Assembly (NCBI GenBank): GCA_015067715.1
Contig: SVLY01000019.1
Span: 1-39,801, forward strand
DNA from: Oscillospiraceae bacterium
Lineage (GTDB): Bacteria; Bacillota; Clostridia; Oscillospirales; QAMX01
DNA length: 39,801 nucleotides
Direction: 5' to 3'
Shown here: positions 15,426 to 23,475 of the stretch, one piece after another
Numbering within the stretch: position 1 is the first letter of the stretch
Layout of the letters: the number at the start of each line of letters is the position of its first letter
The notes under the pieces: model-generated
Databases searched by the model: none
The model's input: only the letters and a program-made list of their open reading frames with translations
Told to the model about the DNA's origin: nothing
Position numbers and translations under genes: made by a program

Positions 15426-16718
15426 ATGAAGAAAAACGTTTTGATAGCTCAGTCCGGCGGTCCTTCGCCGGTTATAAACGCATCTCTTCTTGGCGCCGCA
15501 GAGGCGGCAATGGCAAGGGACGACGTTTTCGGAAAGGTCTACGCCGCGGCTCACGGCATTGAAGGCGTGCTCTGCGAGGAGCTTCTCGACCTCTCTGCCC
15601 AGAATAAATACGAGCTCTCTCTTTTGAAGACCACGCCCTCTGCCGGTGCTGTTGGCACCTGCCGCTACAAGCTCAGAGACGAAAACGAAGAGGATTACCG
15701 GCGCATTCTCGAGGTGTGCCGTGCCCACGATATCGGCTATTTCTTTTACATAGGCGGCAACGACTCCATGGACACTGCCGCAAAGGTTGAGCGCCTTGCA
15801 CGGGAGAACGGCATTGACCTCACCGTGACGGGAATTCCCAAAACCATCGACAACGACGTGGGCGACCCGGAATTCCGCCTTATCGACCACACCCCGGGAT
15901 ATGGAAGCTGTGCAAGATACTGGGCGTACACCATGCAGAACGCCGACGAGGAAAACCGCGCCATCTACACCTCGGAATGTGTTTCCGTTTACCAGGCCAT
16001 GGGCCGCCGTGCGGGCTTTATAACTGCCGCGGCTCGCCTTGCAGACCCGGACAGAGAGTTTCCCCTGCTGATGTTCTTTGCCGAGACCGGCTTCGGTCTT
16101 GAGGAGCTGGCAGAGCGCGTGAACAAAAAGCTTGCCGAGGTTGGCAGATGCATCGTGGTGGTGAACGAGGGCTTCGACATTGGCGACGGCGCGTATAAGC
16201 ACGACGGCTTTGGCCATATCGAATACGGCGCATCGGGACTTACCGCAATGCAGGGTGTCGTGAGCTATCTTAACAGCGTTCACCTTGCCGCCAGAGGTCA
16301 GGCCACGGGTCAGATCCCCGGCGTTATGCAGCGTTCCTGCTCTCTCTTTGCCTCTGAGGTGGACATTGAAGAGGCGTACTCCGTGGGGGCGCACGCTGTT
16401 GAAGTTGCCCTTAAAGTGGGTGGCGGAAGAATGGCCACAATTCTCCGCGCTCCGGGAGAGGCTTACCGCGCCGTCTATTCCGACGTTCGCCTTGAGGACG
16501 TTGCTATGAGCGAGCGCTTTTTGCCCAAAAGCTGGATAACTGCCGACGGAACGGACGTTACCGACGATTTTGTCCGCTATGCCCGTCCCCTTATAGGGGA
16601 GACAGGTGCCGTTATTCCCAGAGAAAACGGTCTTCAGCGCTTTGCAAGGCTGGAAAAGATATTCCTGCCTCAGAAGACGGACAGGTATATTCCCCAGAAT
16701 CTCAGAAAACAGAAATAA
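15426..16718 (+). CDS. PPi-dependent 6-phosphofructokinase
   Basis: The protein has 430 residues and belongs to the phosphofructokinase superfamily. It carries the N-terminal G-G-P-S-P-V-I-N block, G-G-N-D-S-M-D-T (110-117) at the phosphoryl-donor site, and P-K-T-I-D-N-D (138-144). The Lys before T-I-D-N-D is the residue typical of pyrophosphate-using enzymes; ATP-using enzymes have Gly there. The enzyme would convert fructose 6-phosphate and PPi to fructose 1,6-bisphosphate reversibly. Asn112 where many PPi-PFKs have Asp is a mark of one clade, and donor use should not be taken as proven. The ATG at 15426 follows GGCGGAG. It is co-directional with the transporter gene 13 bp downstream. Confidence 0.85.
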   Translation: MKKNVLIAQSGGPSPVINASLLGAAEAAMARDDVFGKVYAAAHGIEGVLCEELLDLSAQNKYELSLLKTTPSAGAVGTCRYKLRDENEEDYRRILEVCRAHDIGYFFYIGGNDSMDTAAKVERLARENGIDLTVTGIPKTIDNDVGDPEFRLIDHTPGYGSCARYWAYTMQNADEENRAIYTSECVSVYQAMGRRAGFITAAARLADPDREFPLLMFFAETGFGLEELAERVNKKLAEVGRCIVVVNEGFDIGDGAYKHDGFGHIEYGASGLTAMQGVVSYLNSVHLAARGQATGQIPGVMQRSCSLFASEVDIEEAYSVGAHAVEVALKVGGGRMATILRAPGEAYRAVYSDVRLEDVAMSERFLPKSWITADGTDVTDDFVRYARPLIGETGAVIPRENGLQRFARLEKIFLPQKTDRYIPQNLRKQK

Positions 16719-16731
16719 GAGGTAGACCAAT

Positions 16732-17640
16732 ATGCTCGCATGGCCTTTGGGTGTTTTGCTCGCCATTTCGTTCGTGACCTGCACGGTCACCAATATAACC
16801 AAAAACTGGTACTCCCGAAAGATCAGCACCAGCACCCGGGGAACCTGGTTTTTCGTGCTGGTACAGTGCCTTGCAACCGCCGTGCTCATCTTCGCCATAA
16901 ACGGCGGAATGGGTGAGTTCAGCTGGTATTCCCTGTTCATGGGGCTTATCTTTGGCGTTGTGGGCACCTTACAGCTCATCACCTTTATGTACGCCATTGC
17001 CATCGGCCCCTTTTCCTATTCTTCCGTTATTTCCTCAATGGCGACCCTCATCCCCACTCTTGCGGGAGCGATCTTCTGGAACGAGAAGATCAGCATTTTC
17101 CAATGGATCGGCATTGTTCTGATGGTGGTCTGCATTATTTTCTCTACGGACAAGCCCAAAACCAGGGACGATCGCAAGGTGGGCACGAAATGGCTGCTCA
17201 TCATTCTCTCTTCCACGGTTCTGGGCGGCTTTATCGGCATTCTTCAGAAAATGCACCAGACCTCCGTTTACAAGGAACAGACCTCTCTCTTCCTCGTGTC
17301 CTCATTTTTGATCTCTGCCGCCATTGCCGGGGTAATGATGGTCATCTGCCGCAACAAGCGCCAGGGGGACAACGTGACTCCTGCGGCAAAAACTGCATGG
17401 AAATGGCTTATCCCCCTTATTTCCGGTCTCAGCTTTGCCTTCCCCCACATTATCAACCTCTATCTTTCCGGCGTGCTTGAGGCGGCCATTATGTTCCCCG
17501 TTGTAAACCTTGGCCCCCTGGTGCTCACCACCGTCGCCGCCGCCGTTATCTTTAAGGAAAAGCTCTCCGTCCGTCAGTGGATCGGCATTTGCATAGGAAT
17601 TGTCTCGACGCTGTTCGTAAGCGGCGTTATCTCCTTTTAG
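16732..17640 (+). CDS. DMT-superfamily (EamA-like) membrane transporter
   Basis: The protein has 302 residues with about ten hydrophobic helices in two repeats of five, the layout of EamA/DMT permeases. The second helix of each half ends in an F-W-N-E-K-I / F-K-E-K-L-S turn followed by W-I-G-I, a typical internal-repeat mark (about residues 115-128 and 277-290). Members export or import small metabolites such as amino acids or sugars; the substrate cannot be read from the sequence. The gene follows the phosphofructokinase gene by 13 bp and has an AGAGGTAG ribosome site, so the two are probably one transcript. No clear terminator was seen before the his promoter. Confidence 0.82.
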   Translation: MLAWPLGVLLAISFVTCTVTNITKNWYSRKISTSTRGTWFFVLVQCLATAVLIFAINGGMGEFSWYSLFMGLIFGVVGTLQLITFMYAIAIGPFSYSSVISSMATLIPTLAGAIFWNEKISIFQWIGIVLMVVCIIFSTDKPKTRDDRKVGTKWLLIILSSTVLGGFIGILQKMHQTSVYKEQTSLFLVSSFLISAAIAGVMMVICRNKRQGDNVTPAAKTAWKWLIPLISGLSFAFPHIINLYLSGVLEAAIMFPVVNLGPLVLTTVAAAVIFKEKLSVRQWIGICIGIVSTLFVSGVISF

Positions 17641-17717
17641 CAAGAGACCGTACTTTAGTCTGTTAAAATCGCACATAGGGCGGAGTGGAGTATTCTGCTT
17701 TTTGGTGCTTTAGTCCA

Positions 17718-17746
17718 TTTACAGGGCGGACAAAATACTGTATAAT
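17718..17746 (+). promoter_or_regulatory. promoter of the hisZGDCB operon
   Basis: TTTACA (17718-17723), 17 bp, TATAAT (17741-17746). Only 51 bp separate the -10 from the hisZ start, too little for a T-box or his-leader attenuator. Confidence 0.75.
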
Positions 17747-17797
17747 TTATTACAGTAAAGTGATAAAGTGTTAAAGTGAAATGCGAGGTTCAGCCAC

Positions 17798-19003
17798 GTG
17801 AAAAAACGCATATATACAACTCCCGAAGGTACCAGAGACGAGCTCCAGGGGCGAAGTGCCCTTTTGCGCCGCACCGAAGACGGGCTTCTGACCTGTTTTG
17901 AGGGAAGGGGCTATTTCGAGGTGAGAACTCCCACCCTCGAGCATTACGACGTTTTCACCGGGGACGAGAGCACTCTCGACCCCAAGAATATATACAAGCT
18001 CATCGATGGGGGACAGATACTTGCGATCCGTCCGGACTCCACGGCTCCCGTGGGGCGTCTTGCCTCCACAAAGCTTGCCACGTCCCCCCTTCCCCTCCGG
18101 CTTTCCTATTGCCAGACCGTTCTCCGCTGCGGAGGCGGAAACCGGGGCGCTCGTACGGAGACCCGTCAGTGCGGCATCGAGCTGGTGGGCGCAGAGGGTC
18201 TTTGGGCAGATCTTGAGCTTGCAGAGGCGGCGCTCACGGCGCTGAAGGTCTCCGGACTGGAGGGCTACAAGCTTGAGCTTGGCCATGCGGGCATATTCAC
18301 CGGGCTTTTGAAGGGCATCAGCCTTGACGAAAGCGACCGTGAAGAGGTCATGCGCCTTACCGCATCCAAAAACTATTCAGCCCTGAAGGATCTTCTTGGC
18401 AACTACCGCGAGGAAAATCCGGCCGCGGTGGACGCCGTTTGCCGTCTGCCGGAGCTTTTCGGCGGAAGCGAAGTCTTTGCCGCCGCAGAGGAGCTTATCT
18501 CTGAGCCGGAAGCCCTTGCCGGAGTGAACGCGCTGAAGGCGCTTTACGCCGAGCTTGAAAAGCTTGGCTTCGGGGACGACGTGCTTTTGGACCTTGGTCT
18601 TGTGAACGGCATGGATTATTACACCGGCGTTGTCTTCGGCGCCTACGCCCACGGCACGGGAGAGCAGGTGCTCTCCGGCGGCCGTTACGACGGGCTTTAC
18701 AAAAACTTCGGCGCGGACATGACCGCATCCGGCTTTGCCGTTAACGTGGACGCTGTGTGCGACGCGCTGGAAAAAACCGGAGGCAGAGCCGCAACTCCCG
18801 TTTCCGACGTTCTGGTCTGCTTTGCCCCCTCAAACGCAGGGGAGGCCTTTGCATTTGCCCGTGAGCTGAGATCGGTTGGCAAGCGGGTGGAGATCGCCGC
18901 CGTGTCCGGCGCAGAAGGCAAACGCCTTGCGGGAGAAAAGCATATCGCCCGTTGGGTCTACTTTGGAAACGATTCCGAAAAGGAGGAAACCCCCTGTGAA
19001 TAA
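17798..19003 (+). CDS. hisZ: ATP phosphoribosyltransferase regulatory subunit HisZ
   Basis: The protein has 401 residues and is a catalytically dead histidyl-tRNA synthetase relative. The class II core is visible: T-P-E-G-T-R-D near the start, R-P-D-S-T-A-P-V-G-R (about 77-86), the H-Y-D-V-F block, and G-G-R-Y-D-G-L (motif 3 region, about 290-296). HisZ binds the short form of HisG and makes it active and histidine-sensitive, the first step of histidine synthesis. The true HisRS role is excluded mainly by context: it is followed, with 8 bp overlap, by a short hisG. The start is a GTG with only a weak GAGG upstream. Confidence 0.92.
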   Translation: MKKRIYTTPEGTRDELQGRSALLRRTEDGLLTCFEGRGYFEVRTPTLEHYDVFTGDESTLDPKNIYKLIDGGQILAIRPDSTAPVGRLASTKLATSPLPLRLSYCQTVLRCGGGNRGARTETRQCGIELVGAEGLWADLELAEAALTALKVSGLEGYKLELGHAGIFTGLLKGISLDESDREEVMRLTASKNYSALKDLLGNYREENPAAVDAVCRLPELFGGSEVFAAAEELISEPEALAGVNALKALYAELEKLGFGDDVLLDLGLVNGMDYYTGVVFGAYAHGTGEQVLSGGRYDGLYKNFGADMTASGFAVNVDAVCDALEKTGGRAATPVSDVLVCFAPSNAGEAFAFARELRSVGKRVEIAAVSGAEGKRLAGEKHIARWVYFGNDSEKEETPCE

Positions 19004-19643
19004 GCTTAAGATCGCCATAACCAAGGGTCGCCTCCTTGAAAAATCCGCCCGTATGTTTGAGCTTGCGGGGATAGAGTGTTCGTCCATCCTCTCTCCCGGT
19101 CGCCAGCTTCTGTTGCCCATCGGCTCGGGGGAGATGGAAGCGGTGCTGGCAAAGGCGCCGGACGTTATAACCTACGTTGAGCACGGTGTTTGCGACCTTG
19201 GCATAGTTGGCAAGGATACCATCATCGAGCACGCCACCAACCTTTACGAAATACTGGACCTTGGCTTTGGCAGATGCCGTTTTGCCGTTGCCGGCCCTCG
19301 GGATACGGATTTTTTCACCTGCGGCGACAGAAGGGTCGTTGCCACGAAGTACATAAACGTTTCAAAGCGCTATCTTGAAAAAAAGCAGATAGACGCCGAG
19401 CTGATAAAAATAGACGGCTCCGTTGAGCTTGCCCCCCTTCTTGGACTTTCGGACGTTATTATCGACATCGTTGAAACGGGCTCCACCCTCAAGGCAAACG
19501 GCCTTGAGATATTGGAAGAGGTTTGCCCCGTTTCGGCAAGACTTGTTGTGAACACCGCCGCACTTAAGCTGAGAAAGAAAGAAATCGAAGCCCTGGTATC
19601 AAAGCTTGCCGCCGCGGCCGCAGAAATGGAGAAGAAAAAATGA
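18996..19643 (+). CDS. hisG: ATP phosphoribosyltransferase, short form HisG(S)
   Basis: The protein has 215 residues. It catalyses ATP plus PRPP giving phosphoribosyl-ATP, the committed step of histidine synthesis. Seen are the N-terminal I-A-I-T-K-G-R-L, D-L-G-I-V-G-K-D-T (about 66-74), and the PRPP-binding segment with S-D-V-I-I-D-I-V-E-T-G-S-T-L (about 152-165). The C-terminal regulatory ACT-like domain of the long form is absent, which fits dependence on HisZ. The GTG at 18996 is chosen for its AAAGGAGG (18979-18986). The gene overlaps hisZ by 8 bp and the hisD start by 4 bp, so translation is coupled. Confidence 0.95.
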   Translation: MNKLKIAITKGRLLEKSARMFELAGIECSSILSPGRQLLLPIGSGEMEAVLAKAPDVITYVEHGVCDLGIVGKDTIIEHATNLYEILDLGFGRCRFAVAGPRDTDFFTCGDRRVVATKYINVSKRYLEKKQIDAELIKIDGSVELAPLLGLSDVIIDIVETGSTLKANGLEILEEVCPVSARLVVNTAALKLRKKEIEALVSKLAAAAAEMEKKK

Positions 19644-20059
19644 TCAAAACCGTTAACAGCAAAAACTGCGGCGAGGCTCTTTCCGCAATGAGAATGCGCG
19701 CCGGACAGACCGGCGAGGCTATCGAAAAGGCCGTCAAGGCCGTTCTGGCAGAGGTTGCCGCCCGGGGTGACGAGGCTGTCAGAGAATACACCGCAAAGTT
19801 CGACCGCTACGTTCCCGAAAGCTTTGAGCTTGATCCTGCGGAGATGGCAAAGGCCAGAGAACGCCTTGATCCCGCGCTGCTCGCATCCCTTATCCGTGCC
19901 GAGGCACGCATTCGCGCCTTCCACGCCAACGAAGTCCAGCGCAGCTGGATGACCACCTCTGAGGACGGAAGCGTTATGGGGCAGGTGGTTCGTGGGCTTT
20001 CCCGTGTCGGCGTTTACGTTCCGGAGGCACCGCGGCCTATCCCTCTTCCGTGCTTATGA
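19640..20059 (+). CDS. hisD: histidinol dehydrogenase, N-terminal part (gene split by a frameshift)
   Basis: This frame encodes the first part of HisD, the enzyme that oxidises histidinol to histidine in two NAD-dependent steps. It is normal up to G-V-Y-V-P (about residues 124-128). The family motif G-V-Y-V-P-G-G-T-A-A-Y-P-S-S should follow, but the reading frame runs into unrelated residues (E-A-P-R-P-I-P) and stops at 20059. Adding one G in the run at 20023-20024 restores the motif and joins the frame to the one from 20050. The whole gene would then be 428 codons, full length. The start overlaps the hisG stop by 4 bp. Confidence 0.9.
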   Translation: MIKTVNSKNCGEALSAMRMRAGQTGEAIEKAVKAVLAEVAARGDEAVREYTAKFDRYVPESFELDPAEMAKARERLDPALLASLIRAEARIRAFHANEVQRSWMTTSEDGSVMGQVVRGLSRVGVYVPEAPRPIPLPCL

Positions 20060-20922
20060 ACATCGTTCCTGCCAAGCTTGCGGGGGTGGAAGAGGTCATC
20101 GTCGTAACGCCGCCCTTCCTTTCTGAGGAGAGCCGCGACGTTATACTTGCGGCGGCCAGTGTTGCCGGAGCGGACAGAGTTTTCAACGTTGGCGGAGCCC
20201 AGGCCGTTGCCGCACTTGCCTACGGCACGGAGTCCATTCCACGCTGTGACAAGATCACAGGCCCCGGAAACGCCTTCGTCGCCTGTGCCAAGCGCCTTGT
20301 GTTTGGCACGGTCGATATCGACATGGTTGCAGGCCCCAGCGAGATACTTGTCATTGCCGACGGTTCCACCTCTCCGGAGTTTGCGGCGGCGGACATGCTG
20401 GGGCAGGCCGAGCACGGCGAGCTTTCCTCTGCCGTTCTGCTGACCACCGACGGCGATTTTGCGTCCAAGGTGGAGGCGGAGCTTGAGCTTCAGCTCTCCC
20501 GTCTGCCCAGATACGAGATCGCCAGAAAATCTGTGGACGATTTCGGCCTCATCGTCGTCTGCGACAGCCTTGACCAGGTCTTTGACATTGCCAACGACAT
20601 CGCACCCGAGCACCTTGAGATAATGCTTGAAAACCCCATGAAATATCTTCCCAGAGTGAAAAACGCCGGTTCCATCTTCCTTGGAAACTGGAGCCCTGAG
20701 GCTCTGGGTGACTATATGGCAGGCCCAAACCACATTCTCCCCACCGGCGGCACAGCCCGCTTTGCTTCTCCCCTTGGTGTTGAGAGCTTCCAGAAGCGGT
20801 CCAGCTTTATCATGGCAGACAAGAGTCTTATGAACGACCTGGCAGACGATATTATCGTTCTTGCCGAGAGCGAGGGACTGGGTGCCCACGCCCAGTCCGT
20901 GCGTGTCAGAAAGGGCAAGTGA
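20050..20922 (+). CDS. hisD: histidinol dehydrogenase, C-terminal part (gene split by a frameshift)
   Basis: This is the larger part of HisD, 290 residues if read from the GTG at 20050. All late catalytic elements are present and in order: G-P-G-N-A-F-V (NAD/substrate region), G-Q-A-E-H-G (Zn-binding Gln and His), E-H-L-E-I-M, and G-A-H-A-Q-S-V near the end. Nothing else is decayed, so the frameshift at about 20021-20024 is either a very recent mutation or a base-calling/assembly error. The fragment alone would lack the N-terminal third of the fold and should not be active. No ribosome site precedes 20050. Confidence 0.9.
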   Translation: MLMNIVPAKLAGVEEVIVVTPPFLSEESRDVILAAASVAGADRVFNVGGAQAVAALAYGTESIPRCDKITGPGNAFVACAKRLVFGTVDIDMVAGPSEILVIADGSTSPEFAAADMLGQAEHGELSSAVLLTTDGDFASKVEAELELQLSRLPRYEIARKSVDDFGLIVVCDSLDQVFDIANDIAPEHLEIMLENPMKYLPRVKNAGSIFLGNWSPEALGDYMAGPNHILPTGGTARFASPLGVESFQKRSSFIMADKSLMNDLADDIIVLAESEGLGAHAQSVRVRKGK

Positions 20923-22004
20923 GCCGTATGGAATACATTCCCGAAAAAACCTCCCGCATAAAGCCCTACGGTTTTGAAGACGCCTCCGGCGTTACCGTCA
21001 AGCTGGACGCAAACGAGAGCTTTGTCAGCCTTCCCGGGCGTCTCAGAGAAAAGCTCGCCGAAATTGCCGCCAATGCGGACTATAACCGCTATCCCGACCC
21101 AATTTCTGCCTCTGCCACAGAGGCCTACGGGAAATATCTCGGTGTGCCCCCGGAAAACATCGTTGCCGGAAACGGCTCGGACGAGCTTATCTCACTTATT
21201 GAAAGCTCACTTCTCTCCGGCGGAGACAAGCTTTTGTGCGCCGCTCCGGACTTTTCAATGTACAAATTCTATTCCGGTCTTGCAGAGGTGGAATTCTGCG
21301 AGATGAAGAAAAAGAACGACTTCTCCATCGACGTTGCCGCCCTTGGGAAGACGGCAAAACAGACCGGCGCAAAGGCCGTTATGTTCTCAAACCCCTGTTC
21401 TCCCACGGGTCTTGGCATTTCCCGGGAGGAGGTTTTAAGCCTTGTTTCCGACAGGGATCGACTTTGGATAATCGACGAGGCATACATGGACTTTTGGGAT
21501 CAGAGTATTGCGGACGTTGCGATAACCCTTCCCAACGTCATCGTGCTTCGCACCTGCTCAAAGGCCTTTGGCCTTGCGGCGCTGAGACTTGGATTTGCAA
21601 TTTCCAATTCAGAGCTCACCGGGGCGCTCATCAAGGCAAAATCCCCGGCAAACGTGAACTATCTCACCTGCGAAATGGCCGCGGCGGTCATTTCGGACAG
21701 TGAATACATCCGCGACTCCGTTGAGGCTATCAAGGCGTCCGCCGCAATGCTGGCAGAGGCTCTGGGGAACCTCAGCGGCCCCTGCGGATTTGACACCGTC
21801 CGCACCGTTGCAAATTTCGTATTTGCAGTTCCCAGGGTTACGGGAGACGGCGCAAGGATACAGCAGTTTTTGCGCGACAGGGGAGTGCTTGTCAGACGGC
21901 TTGGGGATGCCCTTCGCATAACCGCAGGCTCGAAGGACGAAAACCTTGCCCTTATCGAAGCACTCAAAGATTACGCAGAAGGAAGAAAGGCGGAAACATT
22001 ATGA
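20919..22004 (+). CDS. hisC: histidinol-phosphate aminotransferase
   Basis: The protein has 361 residues and is a fold-type I PLP aminotransferase of the HisC group. It moves an amino group from glutamate to imidazole-acetol phosphate. It shows L-D-A-N-E-S near residue 28, Y-x-x-Y-P-D-P, N-P-x-S-P-T-G, D-E-A-Y-M-D-F, the PLP lysine in R-T-C-S-K-A-F-G-L-A, and a final R-I-T-A-G. Two starts are possible: the GTG at 20919, overlapping the hisD stop by 4 bp, and the ATG at 20928. Neither has an ideal ribosome site. The 3' end overlaps hisB by 4 bp (ATGA). Confidence 0.94.
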   Translation: MSRMEYIPEKTSRIKPYGFEDASGVTVKLDANESFVSLPGRLREKLAEIAANADYNRYPDPISASATEAYGKYLGVPPENIVAGNGSDELISLIESSLLSGGDKLLCAAPDFSMYKFYSGLAEVEFCEMKKKNDFSIDVAALGKTAKQTGAKAVMFSNPCSPTGLGISREEVLSLVSDRDRLWIIDEAYMDFWDQSIADVAITLPNVIVLRTCSKAFGLAALRLGFAISNSELTGALIKAKSPANVNYLTCEMAAAVISDSEYIRDSVEAIKASAAMLAEALGNLSGPCGFDTVRTVANFVFAVPRVTGDGARIQQFLRDRGVLVRRLGDALRITAGSKDENLALIEALKDYAEGRKAETL

Positions 22005-22579
22005 GAAAAGCTGAGCTCACCCGCACCTCCAAAGAGACCGATATTTCCCTTTGCCTCAACCTGGACGGAGAGGGCAAAACGGATATTTCCACCGGCATTG
22101 GTTTTTTCGACCATATGCTCACAGCCCTGTGCTTCCACGGACGGTTTGACCTTGTGCTGAAGGCAAAGGGCGACCTTTACGTGGATATGCACCACACAGT
22201 TGAGGACGTTGGCATTCTTTTGGGCAAGGCCTTTGCCGCCGCAGCAGCTACTACTCCCGTAAAGCGCTACGGAACGGCCTTCGTCCCCATGGACGAGGCG
22301 CTGGCCCGCACGGTGCTGGACGTTTCCGGCAGAAGCTATCTTGTCTACGACGGCTGCGGACTCAGCCAAAAGCCCTTCCCCGGGTTTGACGGAGTTTTGG
22401 TTGCGGAGTTTCTGCGGGCATTTGCCTTTAATGCGGGAATAACCCTCCACGTTAAGATCGAGTACGGCGAAAACGCCCACCACATGGCCGAGGCCTGCTT
22501 TAAATCCCTGGGTCAGGCTCTTCGCGCTGGCTACGCTCCGGCACAAGAGGTCATGAGCACCAAGGGAATGCTGGACTGA
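22001..22579 (+). CDS. hisB: imidazoleglycerol-phosphate dehydratase
   Basis: The protein has 192 residues, a monofunctional HisB without the phosphatase domain. It dehydrates imidazole-glycerol phosphate to imidazole-acetol phosphate using a manganese pair. The two H-H-x-x-E-D/E motifs are present: H-H-T-V-E-D at 64-69 and H-H-M-A-E-A in the second half. F-F-D-H-M-L (35-40) is also diagnostic. The start codon overlaps the hisC stop (ATGA). No terminator is evident after the stop; the next 110 bp carry a separate promoter for hisI. Confidence 0.96.
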   Translation: MRKAELTRTSKETDISLCLNLDGEGKTDISTGIGFFDHMLTALCFHGRFDLVLKAKGDLYVDMHHTVEDVGILLGKAFAAAAATTPVKRYGTAFVPMDEALARTVLDVSGRSYLVYDGCGLSQKPFPGFDGVLVAEFLRAFAFNAGITLHVKIEYGENAHHMAEACFKSLGQALRAGYAPAQEVMSTKGMLD

Positions 22580-22613
22580 AACTGTAAATTTTCTGTGTGA
22601 AGCAAAAAAAGGC

Positions 22614-22642
22614 TTTATATGTTTGCCGCGATGTGGTATAAT
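22614..22642 (+). promoter_or_regulatory. internal promoter of hisI-hisE
   Basis: TTTATA (22614-22619), 17 bp, TATAAT (22637-22642) with TGG in front (extended -10). It may give hisIE expression beyond that from the main his promoter. Confidence 0.7.
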
Positions 22643-22689
22643 GGTATAAACCAAAGTAAAGAAACGGATAATTCCGGGGGTAAACAGAT

Positions 22690-23016
22690 ATGTTGGATGA
22701 AATGAACAGAATTTTCGAGCTTTGCGATCTTGTTCCCGCCATCGTTCAGGACGATGACACGGGCGAAGTGCTTATGCTTGCATATATGAACAGAGAGTCT
22801 TTCCGCAAGACCTTTGAGACCGGCTATACCTGGTTCTTCAGCCGCTCCAGAGGAAAGCTCTGGAACAAGGGTGAGACCTCCGGCAATACCCAGAAGGTCG
22901 TTTCCATCTGGCTCGATTGCGACAGCGATGCTCTGCTGGTTCGCGTCAAGCCCAACGGCCCTGCCTGCCACACCGGTCACAACAGCTGTTTCTTCACCCA
23001 GATCACAAAGGACTAA
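22690..23016 (+). CDS. hisI: phosphoribosyl-AMP cyclohydrolase
   Basis: The protein has 108 residues, a stand-alone HisI. It opens the purine ring of phosphoribosyl-AMP. It has the zinc/magnesium site D-C-D-S-D (76-80) and the cysteines of C-H-x-G-x-x-S-C (Cys93, Cys100). The M-L-A-Y-M-N and S-R-S-R-x-x-L-W-x-K-G-E-T-S-G blocks are as in the family. The ATG is preceded by a GGGGG site. HisE, often fused to HisI in other bacteria, is encoded separately 29 bp downstream. Confidence 0.96.
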   Translation: MLDEMNRIFELCDLVPAIVQDDDTGEVLMLAYMNRESFRKTFETGYTWFFSRSRGKLWNKGETSGNTQKVVSIWLDCDSDALLVRVKPNGPACHTGHNSCFFTQITKD

Positions 23017-23045
23017 GCTGATTTTTAGCCTGAAAGGGAAAAATA

Positions 23046-23378
23046 ATGGCAAACGAAACCGCATTTTCCGACCTTGAAAAGGTCATTGCAGACAGGCGCG
23101 AAAACCCTGCCGAGGGGTCTTACACCTGCTATCTCTTCGAAAAGGGTCTGGACAAGGTCCTGAAAAAGGTGGGCGAGGAATCTGCCGAGACCATCATCGC
23201 CGCAAAAAACGGCGACAGAGAGCTTCTCTGCGGAGAGGTCTGCGACCTTATCTACCACCTTATGGTAATGGCAAACATCTGCGGCCTCAGCCTTGACGAG
23301 GTCTGTGCCGAAACAGAACGCCGTGCCGAAAAGATCGGAAACCTTAAAAAGTTCAAGACCGTGGACAGAGAGTCCTGA
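23046..23378 (+). CDS. hisE: phosphoribosyl-ATP pyrophosphatase
   Basis: The protein has 110 residues and belongs to the all-alpha NTP pyrophosphohydrolase (MazG-like) fold. It removes pyrophosphate from phosphoribosyl-ATP before the HisI step. The metal-binding pattern K-V-G-E-E-S-A-E and, about 28 residues later, E-V-C-D-L-I-Y-H-L is clear. The ATG follows AAGGGAAAA. It is the last his gene of the cluster. A hairpin with an eight-T tail follows, directly in front of the next lipoprotein gene. Confidence 0.95.
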   Translation: MANETAFSDLEKVIADRRENPAEGSYTCYLFEKGLDKVLKKVGEESAETIIAAKNGDRELLCGEVCDLIYHLMVMANICGLSLDEVCAETERRAEKIGNLKKFKTVDRES

Positions 23379-23394
23379 AAACAGAAAAGCAGGA

Positions 23395-23465
23395 GCAGGG
23401 GAGTTTTCGTTTGATCCCACGGGGGATAAAAGGTGAGCTTGCCCTGCTTTTTTTTCAAAGGAAAG
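23395..23465 (+). terminator. hairpin with eight-T tail after hisE
   Basis: AAAAGCAGG (23395-23403) pairs with 23453-23461; eight T follow. The loop contains its own small GATCCC/GGGGAT hairpin. The ribosome site of the next gene begins right after the T-run, so a promoter cannot fit between; leaky termination or attenuation is likely. Confidence 0.7.
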
Positions 23466-23475
23466 AGGTTTTTCA

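Noticed and set aside
14166-17003. 945-codon minus-strand open frame across the aminotransferase and phosphofructokinase genes
   Set aside because: It spans two well-identified plus-strand genes and the gap between them, has low-complexity shadow composition, and lacks a start site.
17798-19003. Histidyl-tRNA synthetase (hisS)
   Set aside because: The frame is HisRS-like, but it overlaps a short-form hisG and heads a his operon, which is the hallmark of hisZ.
20015-20060. Programmed ribosomal frameshift in hisD
   Set aside because: No slippery heptamer, stimulatory stem or internal Shine-Dalgarno is seen, and HisD is not known to use recoding; mutation or error is simpler.
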